64,000 nucleotides of DNA from Gigaspora rosea (GCA_003550325.1 QKWP01000118.1:411498-475497); one strand, 5' to 3'; positions 10,650 through 23,032 are shown, counted from the first letter of the stretch. Made by a program: numbers and translations. The notes: generated by a model not told the origin, from the letters alone.

Positions 10650-12936
10650 TCAAATTTCAGTAATATCAAGATTTATTTGAGCAGAATTAGCTTGAGCTTA
10701 AGGCAAATTTAAATAAACAAATATTATTTTTAACTAAAATAAAATAATATACTTTTAATATATTAATTGAAAAAATACCTTTAATTGCCTTCAAAATTAA
10801 TTTTGTACTAATAATTTTGCTAGTGTACATTTCATCAGGATGCTTTGATATTGGCAATGTTTTAATAATTTTATTTGCTTCTAAAAATTGCTTTTTAATT
10901 TCATTATCATTTGGACTAGCTATTTTATCAAGCCAATCATCAATTTTATCATGAATATCATAAGCACTAGGTCGTTCTTTTGGATCAGAATTCATGCATC
11001 TCTCAGCCAATTCAATATAGCATTTAGGAGTTCCGGATGCAAACTCTGGACGTGATCCTTTGCAAATCTTGACTGCAAGTTTTGTATCAAATTCATGACC
11101 ATCAAAAGGTTTTTGTCCACTTGTCATTTCTGTCATAATAACTCCAAACCCATAAATATCAGCTGCTTGTGTAAACTGCTGCTCACCTGATAAAACTTCT
11201 GGTGCAACGTAAGGCATAACTCCACAAATATCTCCTTCTAAAACTTTTTCATCAGTCTTTCTAGACAATCCTAAATCTGCAATATATGATGTGATATTAT
11301 CTTGCAAAATGTTGCCACTATGAAAATCAGCATGAATGTATCCTGCATATTCGTGAATCAAATCTAACTCATATGAACTATCTTTAAGTATTTGCAATTT
11401 AGTCTGCCAGGTAAGTGTACAAAAATTTTTTCTTAAATATTTATAAAGACTTCCATTATTAGCGTACTGAAATACCATCAAGTATTCTTTTGTTTCTGTA
11501 TTTTGAGTTATGCCATATATTGCGAGCTTATTAGCTTTTAATTTACATGCCATAAGACTTTTGAACTTGAAGTTTAAACAACCAATTAGTTTATTAGTTA
11601 TTATTAAAACAATAAATTAGCCTACTTCTTTTAAATAATCATTATTGTTTTCCATAGAACTGGCTGCCAACATCTTGAGTGTGACGGTGCTGGATTGTTC
11701 ACGCGCTCTTTTGTAAATGTCATTATCACCATCCTTAATTGTTTCAACTTTTCGTATGCCATCCAACCAGGTTGCTGAATATACAGAGCCAAATCCTCCT
11801 TTACCGATTTTTTTAATTTCTGATAATCTATCGAATGGAATCCATTCAATCACATCTACATACCTCATGGCTCTAAGTTGAAACGTTTTTATGCAATCGT
11901 CAATATCCTTCTTATTTCTACTTGTCCACCTTGTTGCTATGTCAGGGTCGCATGATAGACACCATGCGCGATGAGTGTTATCTTCATTACAATGCGCACA
12001 TTTTCCATATTCAGACTTTCTAATTTATATAATATAATATATAATTGATTTATTTTGCACCTGCGGTTTTAAGCTTTAGATCGAATGTAAATGATTTTTA
12101 TATTTACCGACTAAATTAATACGAATAAAATGAAATAAATTTAAAAGTAATGGTAAATAAGTATTTATGAACTTGTTTTGTGAACTTATTTTGCTGTTTT
12201 TAATTCCATTGATTAATAAATGTTCTTTATACTCACTTTCTGAATGAGGTAATTAATGCGAATGAAATGAATTTAAACGTAATGGTAAATAAGTATTTAT
12301 GAACTTGTTTGTGAACTTGTTTGCTGTTTTTAATTCCATCGATTTAATAATGTTCTTTATACTTACGGGCTAAATGACACAAACAATAAATAAATACGTA
12401 TTTATGAGCTTAAATTACTGAAATAGATCAATAAATGCATTTTATGCTTACTCCCTAATAATTAAAATTGTGTAAAAAAAATTTAAATATCAGATATGAA
12501 TAAACTATAAAACGTCATAAACAATTATTTATTTAACTCACTTTTGAATCCATTTCCACCATTCATTACTATTTTTTTCCACGCCAATTCCGTAACAATA
12601 ACACCAGGCAGTTTTCCAAATTCCCATTGAATTACCTGCCTCAGCAGACTTCAGATAATATTTAAATGCTTTATACTTATCGATTTCGACTCTAATTCCT
12701 AAATAATAACAATATCCAACTTGGTACATTCCGTTAGAATTATTCATATCTGCCGATTTTTGATAACATGTGAATGCTTTTTTTCATCCTTTTCAATTCC
12801 TATTCCATATTCGTAACAATAACCGAGCAAATAATTTCCGTTTGAATCATTTGTATCGACCAATTTTTTGACTGCTATCGAAATTCAGTTGATTGAAAGC
12901 ATCGGTAATTCGTGTAATTTCTTCTTCGTTTTCCAT
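10650..12936 (-). CDS. Sel1-repeat / zinc-ribbon-like / protein kinase gene
   Basis: Minus-strand exons 12542-12936, 11626-12019, 10779-11565 and 10650-10696 join in phase with GT...AG introns. The Sel1 exon's apparent stop (AAG TGA) lies inside a GTGAGT donor, so it reads on into the next exon. Order: two to three Sel1 repeats (GYCYYLGIRVEIDKYKAFKY); a Cys pair module (CAHC...WCLSC); a kinase domain with P-loop GKGGFGSVYSA, TLK lysine, catalytic HADFHSGNIL (Arg of HRD is Ala), DLG in place of DFG, and APE; and the tail SAQINLDITEI. By family this is a tyrosine-kinase-like Ser/Thr kinase, cytosolic, with Sel1 as scaffold. The first exon needs two single-base frameshifts, both in T/A runs (near 12779 and 12862), either sequencing errors or early decay. 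The start ATG is at 12936. Confidence 0.75.
12109..12370. repeat. Tandem duplication inside kinase intron
   Basis: Two copies of about 130 bp, each with GGTAAATAAGTATTTATGAA and TGCTGTTTTTAATTCCAT, lie inside the 522-bp intron 12020-12541. Confidence 0.8.
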
Positions 12937-13049
12937 TTGGATTTAAAAAAATGTTTGGATGTCACCACGATTTACCGATATTTTTTTTTATTTATTTACT
13001 TTGGTTATACAATATATCCTAAATTATACCGGCTAATGATTGGTGCCAT

Positions 13050-13140
13050 AATTCAAAATGCAATTTGGCGTAATGTAATAATTATTTATTACAAAAGTCG
13101 TAATTGTAATAATTACGAATATCGTAATTATTGTCACGGC
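13050..13140. repeat. Short AT-rich palindromic cluster
   Basis: GTAATAATTATTTATTACAA is followed by interleaved inverted copies of CGTAATTAT and AATTACG. It is non-coding. Confidence 0.45.
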
Positions 13141-14079
13141 TGATGCTGAAGTTGGCTGATGCTGAAGCTCAGGGGTCTCGATTGGAAGCTATAAGCCCTG
13201 CTAAAATCCACATATACTCTATAAATATAAAATCTACATCCAAACCTAAAACTATATTACATTCGCAATATCACCTTTATTAAATTTTTGCCTTATACAA
13301 TATGCATGTTACAAAATTTGCCAAAAACTGTCCTTACCAATTAATAGATCTTAATTAAAAAATTTTTGAACATAAGTTGAACTTTCTTAATAAACATATA
13401 AACAGCTTTAAATTTAAATGATCTATAAATAAAAGCAAAATTTTTTATTTCAAGTTCGTGTTGTGAATCTTTTTGTCATATAATAGCGAACTTGTTTATT
13501 GATATATATCTATTCAAAAATCAAATAAAAAAGTTTTTGAAATTTGGCTTTTTAATATGAATCGTCCATCTTATACGAGTAAGCACTAAAAAAGAAGGTT
13601 AAATACAATCAGGAGTTTATTAACTGGTCCGAAAAAAATGCAACACAAATTGAAATGAGAGATTAAGATTAAATTTTATTATTATTCGCCGACGAAGTCT
13701 TCATGATTATAATAAAGTTCAAAGTTTTTACTGTATAACATTTATTTTAAGTGATGATAATTCTTCAACACTGCCATACTTTTGAAATAGCTTAACAGTT
13801 AACTCAAAGGATACACGTATCAATTAACGCGGTTTCTTTAAAAATATCGAGAGGAAATGATCTTTTTTATAGACACATATGGGCGGATGATGCTCATTAC
13901 CTTTGACATCTAAATGTGATAAGTACGATTTTCCAGAACATACTATATACGTAAATATACTGTAAAATATACTGTATCAGGTATAACAGATAATACAGTA
14001 GTAAATAAATAATACGTACGTTGTATCAATAACAGATAATTATTTGTTATATCACGATCATTACTTTTATTAGTAATCA
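13141..14079. other. Intergenic, no gene seen
   Basis: AT-rich with scattered stops in all frames. Nothing recognisable. Confidence 0.5.
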
Positions 14080-14620
14080 ATGGTAGCCAAACCTTTTCAT
14101 TGCCTTTTATGCGATAAGTCATATGCAAATAAAACTTCTTTAGTTACTCATGAACGAAAATTTCATAATCAAAACGTTATTATTCCACACCAACATATTC
14201 TTTCTGTTCCTCTTTATTCTTCATATTGCCACTTTCGTGGTCTGTTTATTGATACTATACAATCCCGACTTGGGTCACATCGTTCAACAGAAGGCAAAAA
14301 AAAATTGCGAAGAGAATTTGTTTTACTTTATCTTTCGAGAACAAGAAACTTTTACATTTCAAGTATCTGGCTACAAATATAATTGTGTATTTAAAGGTCA
14401 GGCTGGTGTAGAACGAATTGGTAAAATATTTCAGTGTCCTAACTGGTGGATAAAAGCAAACAAGTTTGGTGGAGAGACTATTGTCTATTATCAGCAACAA
14501 GATCCAATTACCAAAAATCTTATTGATAAGGAAGTAGGCTTTAGTTGGAAGCGAAAGTCATGCAAGATTTTTCAGGATGGTTATGAGTCTATTTATTTTT
14601 ATGGGGGTTATGACATGTAG
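14080..14620 (+). CDS. Putative C2H2 zinc-finger protein, split between two frames
   Basis: From the ATG at 14080 the frame reads PFHCLLCDKSYANKTSLV then THERKFH, a C-X2-C-X12-H-X4-H finger of the DNA-binding C2H2 type. A second frame, open to 14620, carries FKGQAGVERIGKIFQCPNWW and GETIVYYQQQDPITKN and ends GGYDM. I could not find a convincing intron linking them. The pair may be one gene with a missed intron or frameshift, or two remnants. It is divergent from the transposon-like gene that begins at 19280 and may belong to the same mobile unit, but this is only position. Confidence 0.35.
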
Positions 14621-15114
14621 TTTTTTTACATATCGTCAAACAATTCTTATCGAAAATAATTAAGACAGTAAGTATTACTTTAGTATATTAGTCAATATTA
14701 AATTATTATAATTAATATATATCTTTTTTTTAGATAATATCAAACTTATAAGAATACGACGTATGAATTTTTTTTTATATAACGTTTAGATTTTTTTTTT
14801 TTGTAATTCTTTAGTTAGAGTACAAAAATTTTGTTTATAATAAATCGTTTTTAAGTTATAGTAATTATTATATAATGATTTTATATTATGATTTATTTAA
14901 CAATATATTAATTACATATTGTTTATTATTATTATAATAAAACTTGATCTTATTTGTGATTTAACAAACAACGTGAGAAATAAATTTATTATGCTAAACC
15001 CAATTATAAATTGGATACGCCCAATCACCCCATGACCCTAAAGGAGAATATTTGCAAATTAAAGAACTTGTTGCTGTCCAGAGAAATGAAAAAAGAAGCT
15101 AGCTATGGTACTAG

Positions 15115-16665
15115 CTATTTTTGCGTATCAATTTCTATAAATTTTTCAGAATAAGAATTCGGAATGTTATGAATTAAAAAGTAAATTTGGCGATTTTCAT
15201 ATTTTTGTATTTCTTTAACTGGCGATTGCTGAGTTTTTCCACCACCCATTGTAGTTTTACCAAAAAACAAACGAACCTATAAATTACATAGTCAATATTA
15301 GTTTAAATACAGTATAAATTAAATTATAATAATAAACTATTTACATGTTGATGATTTTTTTTCTCCAAACTAGAACTTGAAAAATATCGCAATTTTAAAC
15401 CTTCTGATTTTAGTGATCGCATAAAAGCTGGAATATGACATGCTAAAACATGCATATAAGGTGTTACGTCTTGGCGTTGATAAATTCCTTCTTGTATAAT
15501 TTCTCCAGTTGCTTTTTTTAAAGTAGGCTGACAAAATGTAGATACCCAATTTTGTGCATCAATTTCAAATTTATTTATAGTTGCATCTGCCAACTCATCT
15601 TTACTACGCATTAATTTGTATAAACTAAAAAAATCTCGCCACAACTTTTCAATTGTTTGACCATGTGATCCTGGTAAATAATTTGTTACTGGAAAATTTT
15701 CTAATACACATTTTTTTGCCGGTCCCATTAAAGCAGTCCACTTGTATTTGTCTCCTACAGTTTCTGAATTATAAAATTGGAAATTCACACCAATAGATGC
15801 TATAGTATTTTCAATTTGATCACGGATACTAATATTTGATGATCGTGGTTGCAATAATTTTTGATTTTGACTTAGATTTACTTTTAAAGTCAAAATTTGG
15901 ATAGTTCATTAATTCATAAAAAAGCTCTTCAAAAAGAACATCAACAATACATAACATTAAATGTAATTCATCGGGCACACAGTAGTTGGATTGTAAAAAT
16001 GGTAACAAACTTTGATGATCTTTACGTTTTCCTAATTATATTATTAAAGAATAATATATTTTAATATATTATGTATTATTCTAGTTATAACAAGATTGTT
16101 TATTCAATTTAGTTAGATCGAAATTTGCACAATTTTGTTTGAGACCGTGTGAGTTTTGTGATTGCAATACAGGTATTCATCATATTTTGTGAGAAAATTT
16201 TTATATTTCTCTTCTATTAATAATTAATTCAAAAAAAAAATACGACGAATGTAAAGTAGTTATCTATCATGTATTCATGGATTCGTGGGACTCAAAAAAC
16301 ATTATGCATATCATTGATCTAACTAAATTGAAAAGAGCGATAATATATTCAAAAATTAATATAATGAGTAATATATACTATAATTATTATATACCATGTA
16401 TATTTTGACTATTAATCCATGTTTTATTCATATTCCATCGTTCATTTTTGTGACAGTCACAATATAAACAAAAATAATGTGATGTCAGTCCATTAATTCC
16501 CAATACAAGTGCCATAAACTTCCAATCAGAAGAAAACCACAAATCTACTTTCCAAGAATTTCCTTCACTATCCTCAAATCCTTGATTAACTATTTGTTTT
16601 AATTCATCTATAAAAACATCAAAAGCTGATTGTAAAGATTCGAATTTTTCTATACCGGTATATAA
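15115..16665 (-). pseudogene. Transposon-like protein, C-terminal half, decayed
   Basis: Minus-strand pieces in order: 16665-16395 (WKVDLWFSSDWKFMALVLGI and a CLYCDC cysteine motif), 16030-15324 (DELHLMLCIVDVL; KWTALMGPAKKCVLENFPVT; TPYMHVLACHIPAFMRSLKS; SLEKKNHQH) and 15276-15115 (VRLFFGKTTMGGGKTQ to IEIDTQK stop). The last two join through a GT...AG intron at 15277-15336. Frameshifts occur near 15890. The layout resembles large transposase-like proteins that are repeated in Glomeromycotina and early animals, but I cannot assign a named superfamily and no DDE triad was confirmed. Confidence 0.55.
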
Positions 16666-16709
16666 ACATATACTATAATAAATAAAATTTTAAATTAATA
16701 TATATAAGA

Positions 16710-17480
16710 GGGGTGTGGCGACTTAGAGAAGTTGCCAGGTTGTCACCCCAAGCGGCAGGTCAAAAGTTCGAATCCCACTGGCAACGTTTTGAAAATAGGC
16801 CTGTGTTATGGTAACTGTGGCTCAAGATCAGTTGGGTAGAAATACCTGTAATCTTGGTTTCACCATCTTGAATGGAAGCTTCCGAGCGAATTGGTGTATT
16901 GTTACACTGACAAATCCAGGAAACTGAAAAACAGAAACCCCTTGGCAAATCCCGAGTAAGGAGGTAAATGACTGGCTACGACGGTGCTATCGGAAGAAGA
17001 GGGTGCCGGGTCAGACAACGAACCTTACGAGGGTTGTAGTAGGCGATATCAACGGTTCACAGAAATCTGGACTGCAAGTATATGGGTAAAGCCATAGCAT
17101 TGATCGCTAAAAGAAACCGTACGATTAATTGGGTGGAACATGTATCGTACCAGTAAAATTCTATGTCAACCAGTCTGATTGGCATAGTGCAGCAGGTCAT
17201 TCCTGGGAATTCACCCAAAAAAGGTGTCATGCTGGGTAATGTCAGAGGTTAAGTATTAGAGGGTTATGTGCTTAGCAGATAATCAAAGGATTTAAATAGG
17301 CAATTCCTGTAGTTGGGTTGCATATGGCAGCTAGTATAGAACCTTAGGGCGGACTACTTAAATTAGACACCAAAAGTGTACGTGTAGCTAGTTGTATTCT
17401 CGTTACTGTTGTAAAAGTCTGTATATCTTAAAAATTTTAATAAATCACTTGTCGGCGAGACTGCCAAAGTTAAAAAAAAA
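16710..17480 (+). mobile_element. Long SINE-like retroposon with tRNA-like head, copy 1
   Basis: The GC-richer block starts GGGTGTGGCGACTTAGAG, an A-box-like promoter, and has AGTTCGAATCC at 16765-16775, a near-perfect B box, about 45 bases on. This is the internal RNA polymerase III promoter layout of tRNA-derived SINEs. The body runs about 680 bp and ends with AATAAA and A10 followed by (TA)n. The flanks ATATATATAAGAG and ATATATATAAAAG suggest a target duplication. A second copy lies at 56921-57641 on the minus strand. It sits inside an intron-sized gap of the transposon-like gene. No protein frame is conserved. Confidence 0.7.
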
Positions 17481-17525
17481 ATATATATATATATATAAAA
17501 GATTCGAATAATAAATAATTAATAA

Positions 17526-19280
17526 TTACCAGTGTTGTTTTATAGGATCAAGTACACTATTCTCTTCATTTAAAATACAAACTGTAAATATTACATGATG
17601 GGTTGATCGTCCAACTTCACGTCCATTTCCATCTAATTTTAATTTAATAACATCGTCATGAGATATAACTGCTTTATTAACAAGAGTAGAAATAATAATT
17701 GATAAAAGTGCAGTCAAAGATCAGTAAGCTCCATTTTCTATATCTGTTAATAATATCTCAATATTATCAAGTGAATCTGTAGAATTATCTAGCACTGGTA
17801 AGTTTCCAGATATAAATTTCGTATTAGGTTGGATTTGAAATGTTGTTATTGGTATTAAATTATCCATAGCTTTATTAATAAGTTGGCATCGTTCTGCAAT
17901 TAAATATTCACGCACCTTACTTGGTATCAGTGTTGTCATGGGACACAGACACGGATGGCGGACAGTCCAGAACGGGACGTCAGGGACATGTCCGCCCAGA
18001 ATTTTTTTTGTCCCGGATGTTTAGCTAATCAACACATGATAACCAGCCAATAAAATTCTTTGTATCCTCTGGAAATTATCACATAATCCAAACTAAGGGT
18101 CTGTATATTCCGCAATTTGATTGGTTTACCCAGCGGACATGTCCTGGACATAGTAGGAACAAAGTTAAAAATTAGGCAGACATTGTCCGTGTACAATATC
18201 ATGTCAGGACAATATTGTGGACATGTCCCGGACGTCCAATCCTGGACTGTCCGTGTCCCTGTAAAATTGGCGGGACAATGTCCGTGTACAACACTGCTTG
18301 GTATTACAGCGATAATTGACAATATCCATCTCGAAATACTAATGATTCATCACATGCACGGACAATTGAATCCAATTCTTGATCAGTTATTTCTTTGGTT
18401 TTGTTTGATACATATTGAAACTTTATATCTTGAGTAGAAGCACGAATTGTAAGATGTTCTAAGTTTGCATTTTGAAAATTATGTTGCATAAACTATAGTT
18501 TAATGCTATTATTACATCCTCTCCTAAACTTTTTAATCGTTTATTTCGTTGTAATTCAGATTTTAAATCATTATATTCTTTTTTTCGAACATGAGATAGG
18601 GTTGATTTTGCTTGTGCATTAATATGTCTTTGATCTAGACAGTTTAGATCAAACCCAAAGAAAATAATCCAGAGAGTCTAGAATTTTCATTTCCTCGCAA
18701 TTTCTATTATTATAATACAAATTAATTTTATTTCAATGTTTATATTAATTTATTTTTAAGCTCAATAAAATATAAATTAACCTTTAAAAAAAGTTGTGCC
18801 GCATGGCTTGCAGATTGTTTACTTGTTACGGATTCTTCATTTTTATTACTAACCCAATTGGCTATAAATTTTACTTTTCCGTTAAACTGATATTCAGTTA
18901 AACAGGTTGCTTAAACTCCACTAATATTTAAGCGAATAATATAATTGGTAGGAATAGGATAGCGTACTCCATCTGCAGTAGTTCTTTTTGTCATTTTGAT
19001 ATGACTTGGATAGTAACCTAAACGTAATACTTTGTAATGATATTCTATTGGTTTTTTTTGATTTAATACGAGTTACATATATATTAGGATATTCATCACG
19101 AATATTGCAAAGACTATTGGTATAATTGGATACGGGTAAAGACTGAAGAGGCTGTCGATTTTCTTGAGATTTTTGCATAGAAGATTGGTTTTTAAAATGT
19201 TTTTCATTTTTATAAAAATTATTTATCAATAATGGTAGAGCGAAAGTAACATTGGACATTGTTGAGCTAAATTGAGCCAT
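17526..19280 (-). pseudogene. Transposon-like protein, N-terminal half, decayed and interrupted
   Basis: Minus-strand pieces: 19280-18880 (start MAQFSSTMSN; then, after a frameshift in an A run near 19050, HIKMTKRTTADGVRYPIPTN), 18660-18500 (DQRHINAQAKSTLSHVRKKE), 18489-18304 (ACDESLVFRDGY), then 17939-17721 (SKVREYLIAERCQLINKAMD) and 17717-17526 (LKLDGNGREVGRSTHHVIFT). A 369-bp hAT MITE separates the third and fourth pieces. Together with 15115-16665 this is one element of more than 4 kb. There are at least three frameshifts and one stop, so it is not functional. Confidence 0.55.
17928..18296. mobile_element. hAT-type MITE, 369 bp, perfect 8-bp TSD
   Basis: It begins CAGTGTTGTCATGGGACA and ends TGTCCGTGTACAACACTG, with CTTGGTAT duplicated exactly at 17920-17927 and 18297-18304. 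An 8-bp duplication and CAGTGTTG termini are typical of hAT elements. The subterminal parts are packed with GGACA/TGTCC motifs, likely transposase-binding repeats. It interrupts the transposon-like gene. Confidence 0.9.
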
Positions 19281-19675
19281 TTAACTAAATAGTAGTACGT
19301 TAACTAGTAGAAAATAAGTTAACAAAATTAAACATATTGAAGCTATGTTGAAGGAACTTTCTAGTATACTAGAATAACTATTTTGGGACGATCTCTCGAC
19401 GATGTTTTGCTCCAAACTTGGAAGAAAGAATATAGCTTGTTAAATAAAGAACGTTTAAATTAGCCAATTAGATTTTTTTCTGATTGTCTATTCCCACGTT
19501 ACTATGTTTGGTAATACAAATTTTAAATTGTCACATACCGGTAAATTTGATTGGCAAGATTTGATGTACAAAATTCGGAAAATCTTAACATGTGATTCGA
19601 AAATATCACGTAAATGAGTCAAATTAGCCCATATGAATACTTATTAGCTAATCAAATCGGTAAGCACAAATTACA

Positions 19676-20195
19676 CAGCTGCCCTACCTTGTTTAATGCG
19701 TTAGGGTGTGTCAAGTATGCATCCACTTATTTGCGTGGGTAATACCTGGAGAGGAAATAGCCAATCGGAGAGTGCAAATTTTGACTATTCCGGATCAGCC
19801 CGACGAAGAATTCGAACACGCGTAAAAGAAGAAAAAAGCGAAAATATAATGTTTAAATCGATCTTGGAACACTAATTAAAAATGATGGGAATGAAATTTT
19901 ACATATAGTAAACATCACTCTAGCCCTATAGCCTCTAACATAAAGCACTACCCTAAATTTTTATCTAACGCACTTAGTTTATTTACAAAATAGGTTTTTG
20001 TATTACCCGCGCAAATAAGTAAAATGGGTCAAAGCATGGCCCAGATTGCATAAGGAGTGCATTTCCTACGTTGTGAATACAAAGTAAAAAAAATCCGTAA
20101 TTAGAAATTTTATCTTGTGTTCTCAAAGCAGGAAGATGCTCTCCTCATGCAAATCTGGGCCACACTTGACACATTAAACAAGGTATGGTAGCAGT
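19676..20195. mobile_element. Fold-back element, ~520 bp
   Basis: The left end CCTACCTTGTTTAATGCG and the inner ACTTATTTGCGTGGGTAATA both reappear inverted, at 20010-20045 and 20155-20195. The right arm has an extra insertion relative to the left. No reading frame. Confidence 0.65.
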
Positions 20196-20914
20196 TAAAA
20201 ATTGAAAAAGACCTCTGCTGTGTTTCACCAACCAAGATCGCCAGCTGCATAAAAAATTAAACGCACAAACTTATAAATAACTTAATAAATGGTAATCTTT
20301 ATACCTTAAACAAAATCTTTTCCTTTGTTTTATCACAATTCAAAAATATATAGAAATATTGTTATCTATAACTTTAAGAATCTATAGAAATTAATAATCC
20401 GTTACTGTATTAATATTGTCAATAGACAGAGTAAGGTATAAGGAATATTTAAATAAAATATTTTAGAATCCATCTGGGATTTCTGACTTTCGTTGCTATT
20501 AACGCGTTAATTTGGGAGGAATTTTTATGCAATTCGTTTGTACCATTTCACTATTACCTATAAATTTTCATGTTAGTAAATTACATACAATTTCATCTAA
20601 TATTTAATTTACCCTAGTATAACACTATCAGCCTTATCTTCCACAACAAAATAGTGACAGCAATATCAGCAAAAATTATACTATTTTTAATATAGAACTA
20701 CATGCTATATTTCTAAATGTTAACTTTTTTCAAAATTCAAAAATAACTTTTGTACCTATAGTTTTTTTATTATTAAACTCACATTAATAACTCCCAAAAG
20801 TTAAGACATATTGTGTTAAAATCATTTCATTTCTTCCTTCATTAATTTTTGTCCCAAAATTTATTGCAAAAAATTATATTTTGTGCATATCTTGTTTTAA
20901 TTATCAAGTTATTG
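20196..20914. other. Intergenic upstream of Sel1-kinase gene
   Basis: No gene or clear repeat is seen. This is presumed to hold the promoter of the gene starting at 20915. Confidence 0.4.
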
Positions 20915-23032
20915 ATGCATCAAAAATTTGATAATATGGGTGATGCTAATGAGATGTATGCTCTTGGTTTTAAATATCTTCATGGAATTGGAGTTGAAAA
21001 AGATGAACATAAGGCATTCTTTTATTATCAAAAATCTGCTAATATGGGTAATGTTCTTGGAACACTCGAAGTTGGTGATTGCTATCAAAACGGAATCGGT
21101 GTTGAAAAGGACGAACATAAGGCATCTATTTATTATCTAACATTTGGACACTATTGTCAAAATGGAATCGGTGTCAAAAAGGACGTAATTAAGGAATTCA
21201 TTTACTATCTAAAATCAGCAAATATGGGTAATGTAGATGGAATATTTGAGCTTGGTAATTGTTATCAAAATGGGATCGGTGTCAAAAAGGACGAACATAA
21301 GGCATTCATTTATTATCAAAAATCAGCAGATATGGGTAATGCAGATGGAATAATTGAACTTGGTAAATGTTATCAAAATGGAATCGGTGTTAAAAAGAAC
21401 GAACATAAGGCGTTTATTTATTATCAAAAATCAGCAGATATGGATAATGCAGATAGAATATTTGAACTTGGTTATTGTTATCAAAATGGAATCGGTGTTA
21501 AAAAAGACGAACATAAATCATTCGTTTTTTTATTATCAAAAATCAGCTGATATGGGTAATGCTAAAGCAATGAACAGTATCGGACGATGTTATGAAAATG
21601 GGATAGGAATCGAGAAAAATGAAAAAAAAGCCTTTGAATGGTATCAAAAATCTGCAGAGAAAGGAAGTACTGCTGGGATTGATCTTGTTGAATATTGTTA
21701 TCGAAATGGAATTGGAATAAATAAAGATAGACATGATGAATTATATGAGAAATCTGAGACGAATTTTGATTTAAATAATTTAACATGGTTTTCATACAAG
21801 GAATTAAAAAAATAGGAGAAGGAGGATTTTCGACTGTGTATTATGCCGAACGAACCATACTAAAACGAACGAAATTGAAAATATTTTATAATAAAGAGAA
21901 GGAAACTTATGCTCTAAAGTTAATTCATAATTCAAATCGACAGGAATTTATTAATGAGGTGTTTTTTTTTCTTTTAAAAATATATGTTCAATATTCTTTA
22001 CATTTAACCTATATTTTTAAATAAATAAATATATATATAGTTAAAAGCATACAGTAAAATTGAAGATTCGTTTTTAAAGGTATTTTAGTGATTTTATTTA
22101 TGTTACAACATTATTTTTTTAATTTATTTATTATTTTACCATTAAATTATTTTTAGCCAAAAGCATCTTCCGATGATAATCATTCATTTTTAAAATGCTT
22201 TGGCGTATCAATAGATAAAATCTCCAAAGATTTTATTCTTGTTTTAAAATATGCAAAAATGGGTTCTTTACGTAGAAACCTTTATGAAATATCACAAATG
22301 AAATGGGAAATCAAATTAAATTTGTTACATTGTATCGTTTCAGATCTTAAAATAATTCATCATTCGAAATATGTTCATCGGGATTTACATAGCGGCAATA
22401 TTTTGCTAAATGATTTACATAATGCAAATATCGCTGACTTAGGATTTTCGATTTCGTATTTTAAGAAACAAGAACATGAAATTCGTGGAATTATGCCTTA
22501 TATTGCTCCAGAAGTTTTATCAGGTCAACGGTTTACCCAAGCAGCCGATATTTACAGCGTCGGAATTATCATGTGGGAAATATCAGACGGACAAAGAGTT
22601 TTTGATGGAGAACCGTTCGATATTAACCTCGCACTCAAGATTTGCAATGGATTGCGACCAACATTTGCTCCTGGTACACCTGATTGTTATGCTGACTTAG
22701 CCAAACAATGTATGGATTCAGATCCGAAAAAACGACCTACCGCTGAAGAAATTCACTTCCAAACTATTAATTGGCTTAATAAATTTATACTTTATGAAAT
22801 TGATGATGAAATCATAAAACAGTTTTTAGAAGCTGATAAAATAATTAAACCAAAAAACAAGCTAAGACATCCGGATAACATGTACACAAGCAAAATCATA
22901 AACACGCTGCAGATATCAAACGCAATTAAATCAGAAAGTAAATCTGTTGATTCAATTGAAACTTTTAATAATTATGTAAACAGCGGGTTGATTAACTTAA
23001 ATATCAGTGATAATTATAAATCTGAAGCATAA
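20915..23032 (+). CDS. Sel1-repeat protein kinase gene with two homopolymer frameshifts
   Basis: Exon 20915-21958, intron 21959-22156 (GTGTTT...TTTTTAG) and exon 22157-23032 join in phase 0. The N-terminal half has about eight Sel1 repeats (GNCYQNGIGVKKDEHKAFIY type, 33-36 residues each), helical scaffold units. The kinase domain follows: P-loop GEGGFSTVYYA, YALK lysine, HRDLHSGNILL, DLG in place of DFG, APEVL, and WEISDGQRVFDG. The catalytic residues are all present, so it should be an active tyrosine-kinase-like kinase. Reading requires a one-base shift near 21520-21530 (a T run) and another near 21809 (an A run just before the P-loop). Start chosen at the first ATG (MHQKFDNMGDANEMYALG). 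Both breaks in homopolymers suggest read errors, but a pseudogene cannot be excluded. Confidence 0.75.

Noticed and set aside
12868..13143. 91-residue plus-strand ORF
   Set aside because: It overlaps the minus-strand Sel1 exon and then AT-rich palindromic sequence. Composition artefact.
16755..16785. A functional tRNA gene (B-box-like AGTTCGAATCC)
   Set aside because: No cloverleaf with paired acceptor ends can be drawn, and the block continues into the 700-bp repeat body. It is a SINE head.
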